From contig JASBNA010000035.1 of the NCBI GenBank assembly GCA_038087015.1, positions 372,001 through 436,000 of the forward strand: DNA of 64,000 nt. Direction: 5' to 3'. The notes under the pieces are model-generated. The model was not told the DNA's origin. It searched no databases and saw only the letters and a program-made list of their open reading frames with translations. The position numbers and the translations under genes are program-made. Below, piece after piece: positions 24,847 through 37,153 of this stretch. The number at the start of each line of letters is the position of its first letter. Within the stretch, counting starts at the first letter, position 1. This DNA comes from Cerrena zonata (Eukaryota > Basidiomycota > Agaricomycetes > Polyporales > Cerrenaceae).

Positions 24847-26369
24847 TTAGAGATTTGGTTCATCTGCCCCACCAAGGATTTGTCTAATAGCTGCCTCTTC
24901 TCGATCCCCCGCCTGATACCTCTTTGTCACTAGTCTATCTATTCCGGCCTGTATACTCTTGATGTGAACCTCGGGAGGGATCCTGTCTCCAACCAGCTCT
25001 GGTGCATTCACCCTTTCTCTCAAGTCCTCCATATCCCCACTCATAACCTGCACCGTCTGCATAGTGGCCACAACGTGAGCAAGAGCACGCGTACGATATT
25101 GACCGATGCTGCGAAGGAGGTAGAGATGACCATCGAGGTTACGAACCCTGCGCTTATTCCCACCGAGGATGGTCCAGAGCTCCGCAAGAAGTTCTGAACG
25201 TTCGTTCGATATGTGGACATTCTCGCGCTGTACAATATCGTGAAGAGTGATGAGCCTGCGTTCAAGGCGATCAAGGTTGGCGAGGTTGACTTCGGCTTCC
25301 AGAATGACACGTTCCATTTGGGTGGATGCAACGTTCAGCGAATCAGCGAATGACTCCGCGATGACTTTGTCAGACTTGGTGCCAAATGGCCATATGAGGC
25401 TGAAAACTGACTCAGACTTTGCGGTCTGGGCCTCTATTGTGTGCAAAGCATGATCGTTTACAGCAATAATGCTATAGAAAAACATCGGTATCGCGGTATG
25501 ACGCATAATGGAGACACATACCTATCTAGAGCACCTGAAACTTTGGAATTGAGCTTCTGAAGACTTCTGCCAATAGCCTTTGCATCGGACACAAAGTCTT
25601 CCAGCGAGACAATGATCAAATCGCGACTCCTCAAATCACTGACTTTGACCAGGGTAATGAGGTCAGCGGTGGCCATCTCAGCTTTCTTCACCTCTAAGCT
25701 GAGTCCTGAGCTACCGACGGCTTCATCCAAAAGCTGTTCGAAGGTGGTACTTTGGACTTCCGTGAGCTTAGGATAGTCTGCCCAACGAGGCTTGCTGATG
25801 TCGGCGATGTAACATACCGGCGTACTTGAGATACCTGGGATCCAGCAGAATGGTGAGAACACAGTACGGATACTGTCGGCGACTTTTGTGAGAGCAAAGG
25901 AAAGGATCCAGAGAGCACATAGGATGGCGAGGGGCCAACGAAGGAATCGCATTGCATTACTAAAGACATCCAGTATGTAATGGAAAGAGTTGGATGTCCC
26001 AGTAGCAATCGCATCCTTGACGCGATCAGGGTCAATCTCCACTAGTGGAGACGAGTTCCCTTTGTTACTTCGCAACTTGACAAGTGTCCTTCGAGTAGAA
26101 GCTGGTCTCGCAATGAATTGCGTCCTGCCACGACGTTTACGAATGCTACTGTCCCGAGATGAAAGAGACGAAGGAGCAGGACTGGGAGAGTGTAGACGTT
26201 GTTCATTCGGCTGGGCCGAATTAACGTTGGGTACATCCTCCCATACACTGCCCTCTAGCTCAATCTCATGGACTGAGTCTGCATCGCCCATGCCTGTCAG
26301 GGTTTCGGTGTCATCTGCTGGGACGTTAGAGTCTTCGAATTCTTCGTTTTTGTAGTCGGGGTCTTGCAT
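24847..26369 (-). CDS. Single-pass membrane protein with C-terminal coiled-coil, unknown function
   Basis: Two exons (26369-25522 and 25471-24847) give 490 residues. The N-terminal 145 residues are acidic, then basic (SIRKRRGRTQF), and have no signal peptide. One membrane segment follows at about 145-163 (WPLAILCALWILSFALTK). After it come two Cys (in CWIP and CYIA) that could pair, and a long helical, charged region of about 300 residues with heptad-like spacing. This layout resembles nuclear-envelope or ER proteins with a lumenal coiled coil, for example Kar5/Brambleberry-type fusion proteins, but I cannot show homology. Coding support is strong because the frame is open for 280 codons and the intron is canonical. 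Confidence 0.8.
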
Positions 26370-28588
26370 TTGTTTCCCTGGTATGATTTTCTTATGAAGA
26401 TAGTGGTAAATGGATGAAAGAGGTGGACTCAGTGGCTACTAGGAACTCGTGCTTAACTCATTGTTTCAATCAGTTTGGCCAGGTAGTGATAAGATTAGAT
26501 CTCTATTAGCGCTTACTGGCAATTTCGCTAACCGTTGGCAGGCCAGACAGCGACCGTGACGTAGCTTGAGCTCGAACATGTTGACGACGTATACATTCAA
26601 TATTCATGCCACTAGCTCGTCATAATAATTCGACACGCTGGAAAACATGCACAATAATTGTGACTTCACCCAATCAAATTCTTACACAGGACTTTCATAG
26701 GACCCGTCCTCGACGCTGTGATTGAAATTTCAACCTCGTGACACGCATCTCGAAATATTGTCCTCATTCAATGCAGTTTTATGAATTGCGAAGTTGCAGT
26801 TTTAGATGCTAGTAAGTTCGACTTCGATTTGGTCTTGATGTTGGAGATATTGTATTGAACTTATAATTACACCGAATTAGGCACCGTAAAAGTTGTTGCA
26901 CAACAACATTAAACAAAGCCGGTGCCGCAGCTTTGCGGCCCTCCGTATTCTGTCCTTGTCCCGAATTATAAATTCTGATGCCGAGTGGGTTTGAAAATTC
27001 TTCACCCGCATATCCGAAACTCAGACAGTATGGTCAATTTGCGGACGGGAAGTGACGGGATCCGTTTGTTCGCAGATCGAAGTGAAACATACTCTCCTTG
27101 TTCCGTTGAGAGAAAAGACTCCAATTGCAGTGATTGCTTCACCCATCTTCTTATGCGCAGCCCACTCATGTATGGGAGAAACGAATCTCGGGGAAACGGC
27201 GTGGTCTTCGATTCTACTCACCGCGCCTTCTTCCATTGAATCTACCTATTAGACTTGCACATCGGATAAAAGGTGCCATTCAGCCGACTTATTCGAGATC
27301 TACGTCATGGTCTTCTTGGCCTTGAAGAGGCTGTTCAAGTGAGAACATTTGTTACCGAGGTAAAGGCGTCAAGTGGACTTTCTTGGTACGTGAATCGTCT
27401 AACACCGACTCTTTCACGCGTTGATGCGAATCGAAGTATGACAGGAAGTTGCTCGGTGGGACGAGCAAATGGTGGCATGATACCATATGGCTGGTGTATG
27501 CGTCATACAGTCTCATACAGTGCACCCTTGCTGTCAGACTGACTGCGGAGAGTAACTTTCCATTTGTCGCGTGCTCGTCTAAAAACGGAACTCGCATTTG
27601 TGGTGAAGGTGTACTAACTACGTCGCTGATACTAAATGGTTTCCTTTTCCCAGGTCAAAACTCTGGTCAGAGCTATGTTCCGGGGCGTGCGCCGATTTGC
27701 GGGATACAGGCTTATGTCTTGACAAGACTCTCAGGGACCAAGACGAAGGCACAGATATTGGAGATATTGGCATGCAGCAGCACATGTATGAAATTATCAC
27801 AAGTCAGCTTGGGGTAAGTGATACATGTGACCCGTCAACATACGGGAGCGCTCCGTTATCTGTGTTTTACGTCTTCCGGAGAGTGGACGAGTTGTTTTGC
27901 TTTTACAGGGAAGTTCGAGGGTTATTGCTCCAAAAATCGCATGTTGTATGGGTAATATACTCCGTCGAGCAACAATACCCTCGGAAGCTTCTCTGCATAC
28001 ACGATCGAGGGCTTTGCCGTGATCATAATGAGTCGGAATCCCATCCATTTTTACTTATGCGCGCTTCCCAAAACGGTTACCGGTTCCGGACGCAAAGACA
28101 ATAAGCATTGGCGCATGTAGTGAGCCAGGACGAACAATGTCTCACCAGCATCCCCTCTTTTCCTTTAATCCTCATCTCGAGCGACACCACCAACCCAACT
28201 TCTCTTTTCCTTGAATTTGCAGAACTCTTTAGTGGTATGTTCTCTATCTCGAGTTTTCCACGGATTCGGATACTCATCGGTGGTAATAATAGCCACCTTC
28301 CGTTCACAAGGATACCGTTTAATTGCAGAGAAAGTCCCGAATGCAGCAGCATTGGAGTTAACTTCTTAGCGAATCACTGAAAACCCTTCCGTCTTTCATC
28401 TCTCGAACCGTATCTATTAAGGTCCCACTTGCCTATCAGGGTCCTTCACGCGGCACGCTCGAACTCTATCACCCTATTAGCACTGGTTTTTAGACCATCA
28501 ACATGTCTCTTATTACGTTTAATCCTACGGGGGAAGGCGAGGTTCGTTCTTTCCACTTCCACTCATCTGCACTTTCGTCTCACTCAAC
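26370..28588. other. 2.2-kb region without a resolved gene
   Basis: The first 500 nt are AT-rich promoter-like sequence for the membrane-protein gene. From 26985 to 28380 there are several open stretches on both strands; the longest is plus 27697-28104 (135 codons). A possible plus-strand join uses the donor GGTAAGT near 27813, but the products match nothing I know and no start-to-stop chain can be built. Either an unrecognised gene or decayed sequence is possible. The final 200 nt is the promoter of the PX-PB1 gene. Confidence 0.4.
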
Positions 28589-31128
28589 ATGTCTACCCTT
28601 CCTGCTCATCAGAGTATGCCTGGATGGGGCGTAGTAGGCGGAGCGCCAGTACAACAGGTGAGAGATTACGCCATAGTACCATCAAATTCCCGTATCCATA
28701 TCTTATCTCTATCGCAGAGCCTCAAACGAACGATTGTCAAAGCACCACCAAAGGCGTTCACTGTTCAAGTTCTAGATCCCGTAAAACATGGTAAGTCTGT
28801 TTAGGTTATTTGAGCTAAGCGTTTCAATCTCATTTTTATTTCAGGAAGTGCATACAGCTACGGCATCCGAGTGTTTCCTATTGCCAAGGAATTTGACGAT
28901 AGCCAGTCCGAATTATCCGGAAAGTCGTCATCGTCGTCGAGTTCTCTGACGGAATACGAAGTATGGCGTCGTTGGGAGGACTGTCTCTGGTTCCAAGAGT
29001 TACTAGAGGACGAGTACAGCCACATGGCTCGTATCAAGCGACACCGCTTGGCCGCTGGAAAGGGAGTTAAGAAGGATGGGCTCTACAAGCATCCAGGCCA
29101 AGCCTCATCCTTTGAATCCTTACCGCCTGGTCCGGAAGTCAACAGTGTCGCAAAACATATCCATGAAATTATTCCGAAACTATCGAGGAAGGGGACTTTA
29201 TTCAGGCCGAGTCAAGCCCTTGTCGACCAACGTGCAAAGGAATTCAAGGCTATGATTGAAGGTCTATTCGAGGAAGACGTACCCACGCTCGTAAAGGAGC
29301 TCAGGGACGCTCGTATCATACGTGACTTCTTCGCCCTGTGGAGAAGAGATAAAGACAGGGAAAGAAAGATGAACGAGAAACCCGGGAACTCTGTTCGAAA
29401 CAGTCGAAGCTCCATCGCAAGCAGCGCGTTCTCAATGTACTTCTCTGCCTCGAACATTTCCCTCCAACTTCCGAATGCATACCCGGACCTTCCATCACCT
29501 ACTCGTTCCCAAAACAAGCGCGATACCAATTCAAGCAGCGTTTCACCTCCTTCTTCACGCCCTACATCCGTGTCATCTACCAGCACCAGTCGACCTCTGG
29601 TGTCTGCTCCTGCTACCATGTCCTTCACGGTGAATAAACATGGTTCACTTGCCTCCGCGGCCCTCAGTGACTACAATTCTCCGTCACATGCCCACCCTGG
29701 CAGAAGACCGCGAGCTATGAGTCTGGATACTCATTTGCAAGAGCTTCCGTCAGACGCAGAGGATTTCGATGCAGACTTCCCAGTTGAAATCACCCTCGAC
29801 GATGGGGACTGGCCTCAGACCGCAGTCACCGAACGTCATAATACGCTCGAATCACTTCCTGAAGAAGAGGAACTTGCTTGTAGCATAAATGACATTTCAT
29901 TTTCGTCGGATGAATATCCCTTGCCCACCCCTCGCGCCCACGAAACATTCGCCGCAAGACGTAACAACAACAGAAACGCAATGCTCTTTTCACGAGGTCC
30001 CGCAGTTGTGGATCCAGACGCTATGGATGGTCATTACCCTCATGGAGGGATGAATTCTATCGCAGATGCAATGGTGGACCAGAAGTCACCGACCCTTAGT
30101 GATTCAACTCATGCATCCGGATCAAGTACTATGTCCGACCGCTCTTCCTGGAGGACCTCAGTCGCTTCGATTACGAGCTTCGCACCTAGTACCTCAACAG
30201 ATTACCTCGAAGAAGCTATTGCTGAAGTTGAACAGGCATGGTCTGACACTGAAAGGCGACCATCTCCAAGGCATGCTCCACGAGACTCGGTTATTACTAT
30301 GGACTCTGTTCTTTCGGACACGTCGATTGAGGCTCTTATTCCAAGACGGTTCATGCAATCGACGCCCACTGGACTACGCCGGTCACTCTCCGCAGGAAGT
30401 CAGCGTCGGTCCATGCCGTTCTCTCTCCCTATGGAAGAGGTTTGGCATGAACAGGATGAGCTACTGGATGCTTCATTCTACGGTACGTTTCTTACAGTCA
30501 TACCACAATGGCCATTACTCATGAACTTACCTATGTAGACCCTGCTTTGCATTCAACATCGCAAAGTCACCCGCAATCCAAAGTGACGATTCCCGAGGAA
30601 CCTTTACAGGAATCTCACGAACCTCCCCCAACACCGGGTGGCAGGGAGCGTATTTCTCAAACAGTGACCCAAAGCATTTCAACCCCCGAGCATTACCCCA
30701 AACCCTTCCAGAACCGACCTCCAGGTCAATTCCACCTTCCTTGGACTCCCGAAACTAGATCCCCAGCAACCTCCGTCGCGTCAAGTCCCCTCAGTGCTGC
30801 TTCCAATACGTCGTTCACGGTGAAGGCGGTTCTAGGGGATATCGCTGTACTTATTCGTGCTTCTCACTCTATGTCCTTAAATCAAATCCGAGAGAAGATT
30901 AGCGAAAAGTTTGCTTCACAGGAAGCAACCAACCTCCCACAGAATTTCGCTGTGGCCATCACAACTTCGGCTTCGATGAAGGCTCCTCGGGGCCGTCCTC
31001 GTTCTAACTCAACATCTGCCGTTGGCCTAATTAATGCTAGTGGTTTGCGATATATTACCACAGAATTTGAATGGCAGGATCTAATTTCGACCTGCTCTGG
31101 TAAACTTGCTCTTCGTATTGTATACTAA
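28589..31128 (+). CDS. PX and PB1 domain protein
   Basis: Four exons (28589-28657, 28718-28790, 28845-30482, 30539-31128) give 789 residues in phase. An N-terminal PX domain (about 35-180) starts at KAFTVQVLDPVKHG and includes EYEVWRRWEDCLWF, where a Tyr/Arg-containing lipid-contact strand is expected. PX domains bind phosphoinositides on membranes. The middle is a long Ser-rich disordered region with many SP/TP sites. The last about 100 residues look like a PB1 domain (FTVKAVLGDIAVLIRA ... FEWQDLIS ... LALRIVY), a module for pairing with another PB1 protein. PX plus PB1 is the arrangement of the scaffold Bem1, but both SH3 domains are absent here. A polarity or NADPH-oxidase scaffold role is possible but inferred. 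Confidence 0.88.
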
Positions 31129-31460
31129 CCTCTTTCGTTTGTTCACTAACCTTCCTACTTTGTTTTCTAACATTTCCTCACGACCTTAACGACAACTTTA
31201 CGATCTGATTGACATTTGTAATCTCATTTCGTTCGATTTCAATTTGGCTCATTTGTTGTATCCCTTCTATCCACTCCTTACTGTATTATCTTTCTCTTAC
31301 CCTGTGACTGCCTTTGCGTTCCCATGTGCGAACGCTGGACTGTGATTTGGGACACTTATATCTGTCTGTGTTTACTACCCTCGCTACAAATGTAGCAAAA
31401 TCTGCCATTATAGATATCTTCATATGTACCATGTAGAACAATACCCATGTCAATTTGAAA
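31129..31460. other. Convergent intergenic region
   Basis: These 332 nt separate two 3' ends. The sequence is T-rich on the plus strand and presumably contains both polyadenylation regions. Confidence 0.6.
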
Positions 31461-33560
31461 TTACACTGCAACCGCTGTCTGAGGCGAAGCAGGCACCACA
31501 GCAGGCTGGGAACGAATAACAGTGGGTGCTCCCACTGGAAGAGGCGACCTTGTCCAATCTGGGACAAGTTCGTGGATTGTTTTATCGTTAGGTTCGATCG
31601 TCATACTTTCATCTGGATTTGTGCGGGCCTCGGCTTCATCCCACTTTTCTCGTGTAATTTCTGCTCCGCCGGTTTTTAGTGCTCTGGGGTAAGGTGAAAC
31701 GTTAATTGCATTGAGATTGGGAAATGAACGAGCTTTGTTTAATTTCAACTTACCCAGCGAGAGAACCTCCTACCCACGCCAACGCCGCAGGTGAAAATGC
31801 AGGCGCCTTCCCTGCAGATGCGGCTGCTCTTGGTGTGGCGGGAGGCGGTGGGGACGGGTGATTGAGAATAGCAAAATACGGAACTAATGAACGTAAGGGA
31901 GAATATCGTTCATATGTCGTTGGTCTGGTTACTTTGCCTGGACGATTTGGTGAGCGCGATGGTGAGCTACTATTCGGATGCGGGGAAACTGCTCTTAGAA
32001 GCTCTGTTTGTAAACGTGGAATGAAACCAGGAAGCATTGGCGTGCCACCTGTTACCAGTATGCTGGAAGCAAGGGTCTTCCGGAGATCTACCGGTGCCTG
32101 CAGGATCTCAATGAGGCTATAATCTCGTAAAGAAAAACGTGAATCATTACCTGGAGAAGTGACTCAAGTAGAACTTCAGCGACGCTACACTCGTCAACAT
32201 CTCCGCCTTCAAAAAGGACCTCCGCGGCACGCTCACGAATCCAGCCAGGAACGATCAAAGTTCCCCTCCCTGTACCAACTTGCTGAGAGAGTGGCGGTTC
32301 GACGCGTATTCTGAGATCTGTGGCTGTCGAATGGCGCATGTAAAGTTTGGCAAGAGCTTGAAGATGATTCTCCCCTGGCTGAGGTCGATCCAAGTTGGAG
32401 ATTGCCTGAGAATGGGAAACGACGGAATAATCCGATGAAGGAGCTTGCTGGGAAGACATGTTACTTTGCAAATCGGCGGAAACTCGAGAGAAGTCAGATT
32501 CCGATATGGCAAAGTCCGAGGGAGGGGCATCCATTTCCATGGAGTCCTCTCCAGGAGGTGACTGTACATTAGCGTCAGATGTGTCAAGGGCATCACCCAC
32601 AAAACAAATTCGTGTTTTGAGTTCTTCGATTACAGATTCCGAAAGGACTTCTTCAGGAACTCGAGTAGAACGCGTGGCAGCAGGTATGTTTGCTGCTGCG
32701 CTCAAGGACGTCGGAGGTGGGAGATATGTTCCAAAAAGAAGCAACAAGGCTCGCAAGTGAGACGATAATGTGGCACCAGCCAAAGGCGTGGTCTGCAATT
32801 GGTGGAACAAAGGGCGCGCCGAGTAAATCTAATTGCGTTAGGCCAAGACTTCGGCAAAGAGCTGCTATATGACAACTTACTGGAAGAACAGTGGACTCTA
32901 AGTGGCCACAATCCAGGACAAGTCCGGTAATACGACCTGCAGCTAAGAGCGCCAGAAGGTGACTGGACGCAAAGGATATTGATGGCACCTAGACTCGATG
33001 TAAGTATATTCAACGGGCTTAAGGAGGTAGAAAGAATTGTACCTGAAGATTATTGAAAAGGATCTTCGACATCATCTCCTTGATATGTAACGGGAGTAAT
33101 GGGTGTTCAATAATAATGACCTTACGAGACTTGGGGTCAGTTAGGAGAGAACTTGCTTCGGGCCTATTAGTCAGATGGGTGCTGCTCAGCGAGAAAAAGC
33201 ACCCACTCATGAAATACAGATCGAAGACAAATCTGTAGCCTGGCTTCAAGCAGTCTATTCTCTTCTTCGCGCCCCTCGGTCGTTATTGCTCTGTTTAGAC
33301 GACCAAAGGGTTCCTCCCTCCTGCTTTCTCGAAAGAAAAACATCTCGTGGTTTGCCTTCACCACTAAATCCTACTTTCCATATACGTGACCCGGGGTCTA
33401 TGATAATTCGATCTTCTGTACCATACAAAGAGTGTCGTCGAGTTGTTGTATAATGAGGGGATGATTGCAAGATGGAAGATGTAAGTCGCGTAGTTTGAGG
33501 GGTAGTCGTAGTTGCAGGATCCACAGTAGCGTGCCGACGAGGTGTGCTGGGAACAGACAT
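31461..33560 (-). CDS. Actin-related protein Arp10 (dynactin pointed-end subunit), with an apparent one-base frameshift
   Basis: Arp10 caps the pointed end of the dynactin filament, the cofactor of cytoplasmic dynein. Six exons (33560-33207, 33163-33043, 32988-32881, 32828-32151, 32097-31754, 31683-31461) give 608 residues, but only if one G is dropped from the GGGG run on the minus strand at 33272-33275; as written the frame closes near residue 100. Actin-fold motifs are clear: the first phosphate loop (IIIDPGSRIWKVGFSGEG), SRKVIIIEHPLLPLHIKE, the second loop GRITGLVLDCGHLEST, VTGGTPMLPGF and LAWVGGSLAG. A Ser/Pro-rich insert lies before the last motifs. The start could also be seven codons upstream, at 33581. 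It is convergent with the PX-PB1 gene. Identity is confident; the frameshift is probably technical. Confidence 0.88.
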
Positions 33561-34137
33561 TGCAGGTGATCTCAGTCTCAACGCTTGTGTCGAGTTAGTC
33601 CAATCTAAGTGACCTCATGCAAAGTCGGCTAGAGGAGGTTGTGAACCTTGTTGGCCAGTTCGCGTAGAGCACACAGTTGCGCCAAGGTGGACTCAGAAGT
33701 AGTGCGCGTAGTCTATCGTCTGAGACAGTATTAAGGTCTCATGAGCCCCTCGACGTACGATGTGTAAGTATCACTTACGAGTATACACTTCGCCCGACTT
33801 TGAGCTTAGTAAGGGAAAGTTAAGCAGTCAGTGTTTTCTTTTAAGGTTAGATATGATCTTTAGCGTGTACCGTAGTGAAAGCGACGAAGTAACCTACGAT
33901 GACAATGAGTTTGAAAACGCGTACATCACAGTTGACGACTCGATGAGCAACAAACGCTCAATGATGTTACATGGGCGCCCCGCCCTCTTCCTATTTTGGT
34001 AAGCGTCGGTATCGAGACATGCATGTTCAGAACCTGAGCTTGGCCGGCTTGGCAACTCAGGTTTGCCTTGATCCATCTCTTGTCATCGTGCATACCCTTG
34101 TCTGTCCTTACCACAACCGTCATTTAGTCATACGAAC
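33561..34137. other. Divergent intergenic region
   Basis: This 577-nt promoter-containing interval lies between arp10 and the cupredoxin gene. A short frame at 33760-34002 has no support. Confidence 0.5.
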
Positions 34138-35057
34138 ATGTTAGCTTCTTCTCTAGTTATTGCAGGGCTGCTTAGTCTCGCTCAAGCCGCTGTCTACACG
34201 GTATGATCATTTGTAGTTATTGCGCGTTCAATCGCTGGATTCCGTCATTCCCAATAGGTCACTGTTGGTATCGTTGAAACTGACGGTCAACCTGGTCTCG
34301 GGTTTGACCCTTCCAGTATACGACCAGCAGGTTCGTAGCAACTGACAGCTTCGGCGGAATCAATAACGCTGACTGATCTGTAGCTGGAGATACTATTACG
34401 TTCACCTATGCTCTTCCCGAATACATCAAGAACCCTTCTGTGACCCAACACAGTGCCACCCGTATGTATTTCCAATGTTCAAGCCTATTACTCTGAATTG
34501 AAACTAATCAACTATTGAATCGATATCTCGTAGAGTCAACCTTCGAGAACCCATGCTCTAAAATGGATGGGGGATTTGACACAGGAATCCAAAGCACGGG
34601 TTCAGTCAATAGCAACACCGGGAACTCGTATGATCTTACTGTAAGCTATAGCCTCTCTATTGCCAGATCTTGCAACGGCTTACGACGGATATTGCACGGA
34701 AAGGTCAACGACACTAACCCTCTCTGGTTCTTCTCGGCGGCGAACTCAGATTGCAAGTCCGGTATGGTCCTCGCGGTGAACCCGCCCATATCTGGTGACC
34801 AGACCGCCGCTGCCTTTCAAGAAAAGGCAAAGTCTAGCAGTGGCACTTCCACAAGCTCATCGCCTTCCTCGTCATCCACTTCCGTCAGCGCACAGAACAG
34901 TGTGACTGGAACTGGAACTGCTTCTAGTTCCTCTGCTGCATCTACCGCCACAGAGTCAGCTAACACCGGTAATAACAATGGGGCTTTGAGCGTGGCTCAG
35001 ATCGAGCTCGCCTTTGCAGGCGTTGTCGCTCTTGTTGGATTAGTTCTCGTCGCATAG
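34138..35057 (+). CDS. Secreted GPI-anchored serine-rich cupredoxin-like protein
   Basis: Five exons (34138-34200, 34258-34330, 34384-34461, 34534-34640, 34704-35057) give 224 residues. A signal peptide covers about residues 1-18. The core follows the fungal cupredoxin layout: VTVGIVE, FDPSSIRPAAGDTITF, HSATQSTFENPC, WFFSAANSDCKSGMVLAVNP. The Ser/Thr-rich stretch and final hydrophobic tail (IELAFAGVVALVGLVLVA) indicate a GPI anchor and cell-wall or membrane display. In relatives the Cu site uses Cys after WFY and His before Cys. Here these positions are Ser and Asp, so type-1 copper binding is probably lost. Such proteins are abundant in mushroom cell walls; their role is poorly known. Confidence 0.88.
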
Positions 35058-37153
35058 TCTCGGGACAGTGTCGGAATACGCCGCTTGTCGTCTCCCTTCG
35101 TTATGCATTTAATTTGTCGTAACTCTTTCCCTCGAAATTTCCAGTGCGACTGGACCGAGAAGTCTGACGTCTCAATTGTCTGGGTTTGTATTCTAACAGG
35201 CTATCGGAAGAACAGATGTTACACAACCCCAGCACATGCTTCTTGGAAACCGCGGTTCGTACAATGCAGAGTGCCTGCGGACTCACGCTTTGGGAAATGG
35301 TTTCCGCAATGATTCTACAAATTGTGAAATGAATGCTCCATTCCTTCTCTTCCTCCGAGTGCTAGGCTTACCACTTACTACACGAGGCTGAGCCAGGTTA
35401 TTCACCTCGAGATTCGATAACATTGGAACTTCAGATTCCCGCTCCTTGGAAAAGTACGAGGCTGGTGCATATGGCCTTCTAATCCATCATATCATCAGCA
35501 CATCAATAACGACATACCAGAGAAACTGTTCATGTTTGTCATTCGTGAGTCGCACCACTGAGTATAATATTAATGCCAGAGATGACGATATATCTCTGAA
35601 TGGACGAGTGCATGTGGCAGGTGGGAACTGCTAAAACCGACCAAAAAATTCCCATATTCAACGGCGAGCCCGCATCTCCCAGATCCTGCCCAGAGCTATG
35701 AAGTTGTTTCAGCTGGTATAGATCCTCCGCAAAATCCTCCGGATAAAATGCATGCGGAGCTGTACTGTATACGTGAACAGTGCCGTCGTCTCTGTGTCCG
35801 GCGAACGCGGAAGCTCTCTGGAATCATTTTTCGCCCCTTACAACAATCAAATCAAATTCTACCTGAGTACGTCAAGCCAGAGGAGGACAGATTTGCGACA
35901 CTGATCCTTTTCCCCGTCCTCCTTAAGAAGGCGCGCGAGCAGTGCAATACAGGACTGAGGCTGTTATAATCACGCGGGCGAAACCCTAACTGTTGTATCA
36001 TGTCCTCCCGCGATGCCATCGCGTTCGTCCATAACCGTCTTGACGCTGCTTGACGCGCAGAACATCAATACGGGTAACGGCTGGTTACGGATGTTGGAGG
36101 TGGGTATGCGCGCGTCGGGTACCTCATATCGTGGCCCTGATCAGATCGTCTGGTATTACGTCGGCACCCTCAAGGTTCAACCCAACTGACTCATGCCTTC
36201 AAGAATTGGGTCCGTGGATTGAGGAACCTCTCGGAGTAGTAGTATCAGCGACAAGGTCCAATGTAAATAGCCATCTTACCTCATCCTAATCGGACTCCCA
36301 CATGCTGCAGCATACGGAACGTGTTGTTGCACGCTTTGGGGTACCAATGTAAAACAGATCGTCTGAGTACGGCGGCCAGATCTAAGAATCACGGCTTGCT
36401 GGCAGTAACCTACATTTTAACTGATATGATGAGTCGTAAGCAAGCCACTATGAGTAAGCTTCTATTGGCTCCTCGTACTTATGTCATTACGCGTCTGCGG
36501 AGATAATATTTCGAATACGCCCTTGAGAAAGAACATGCATAGGGTGCCTATATGGTCTACAGCCTCGTCATAACATTGTGAGAGTGCACTAGCGTTTCAA
36601 TATATTTCTCCTATGTTATTGAAATTAGATTACTTTCGATGACAAAAGACCTGCAAAATTGTGCCTGCAGCCGTGCACGCACACTGAAGGCCGAATTAGC
36701 CAAGAATCGAAGCCTCCCTCGGTACTTTCTACCAGCAGCGAGTCGATGCTTCGTACATGTCGATCGCTGGCGGCTGTTTGTGAAATCTTCTGATTCAATC
36801 AGTACCCATCGAAGTTACCAGAGCACCCCCTTCTCCTAATGAGGAAGAAGATCAGGCCAACTACACCAATGTTCTACGCTGGTCTACTCATGGATGATGG
36901 ATGATTTGAATCCAAAGTGTTGGACCTTGCGATGTGATCTACGCAAATATCGATCGCTGAGCTCAAATATGAAGCTCCGTCAAACTCCGCTCGACGCGTC
37001 TCGGTTGCAATCTTGTAGTGACCGTGTTCGATCTCATACTATCCTCACTGACATTGAGAACGACCTGAAATTGTTCTTGCATTTCTTGCAAGAATAACCC
37101 TCACTAACTCTAATACGAATAGGCTAGTATACGACTGAGAAAAGTCTGAGGAT
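35058..37153. other. 2.1-kb region without a supported gene
   Basis: Only short frames occur, on both strands, with no domain and no credible exon chain. The last few hundred nucleotides serve as the promoter of the nucleoporin gene. Confidence 0.5.
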
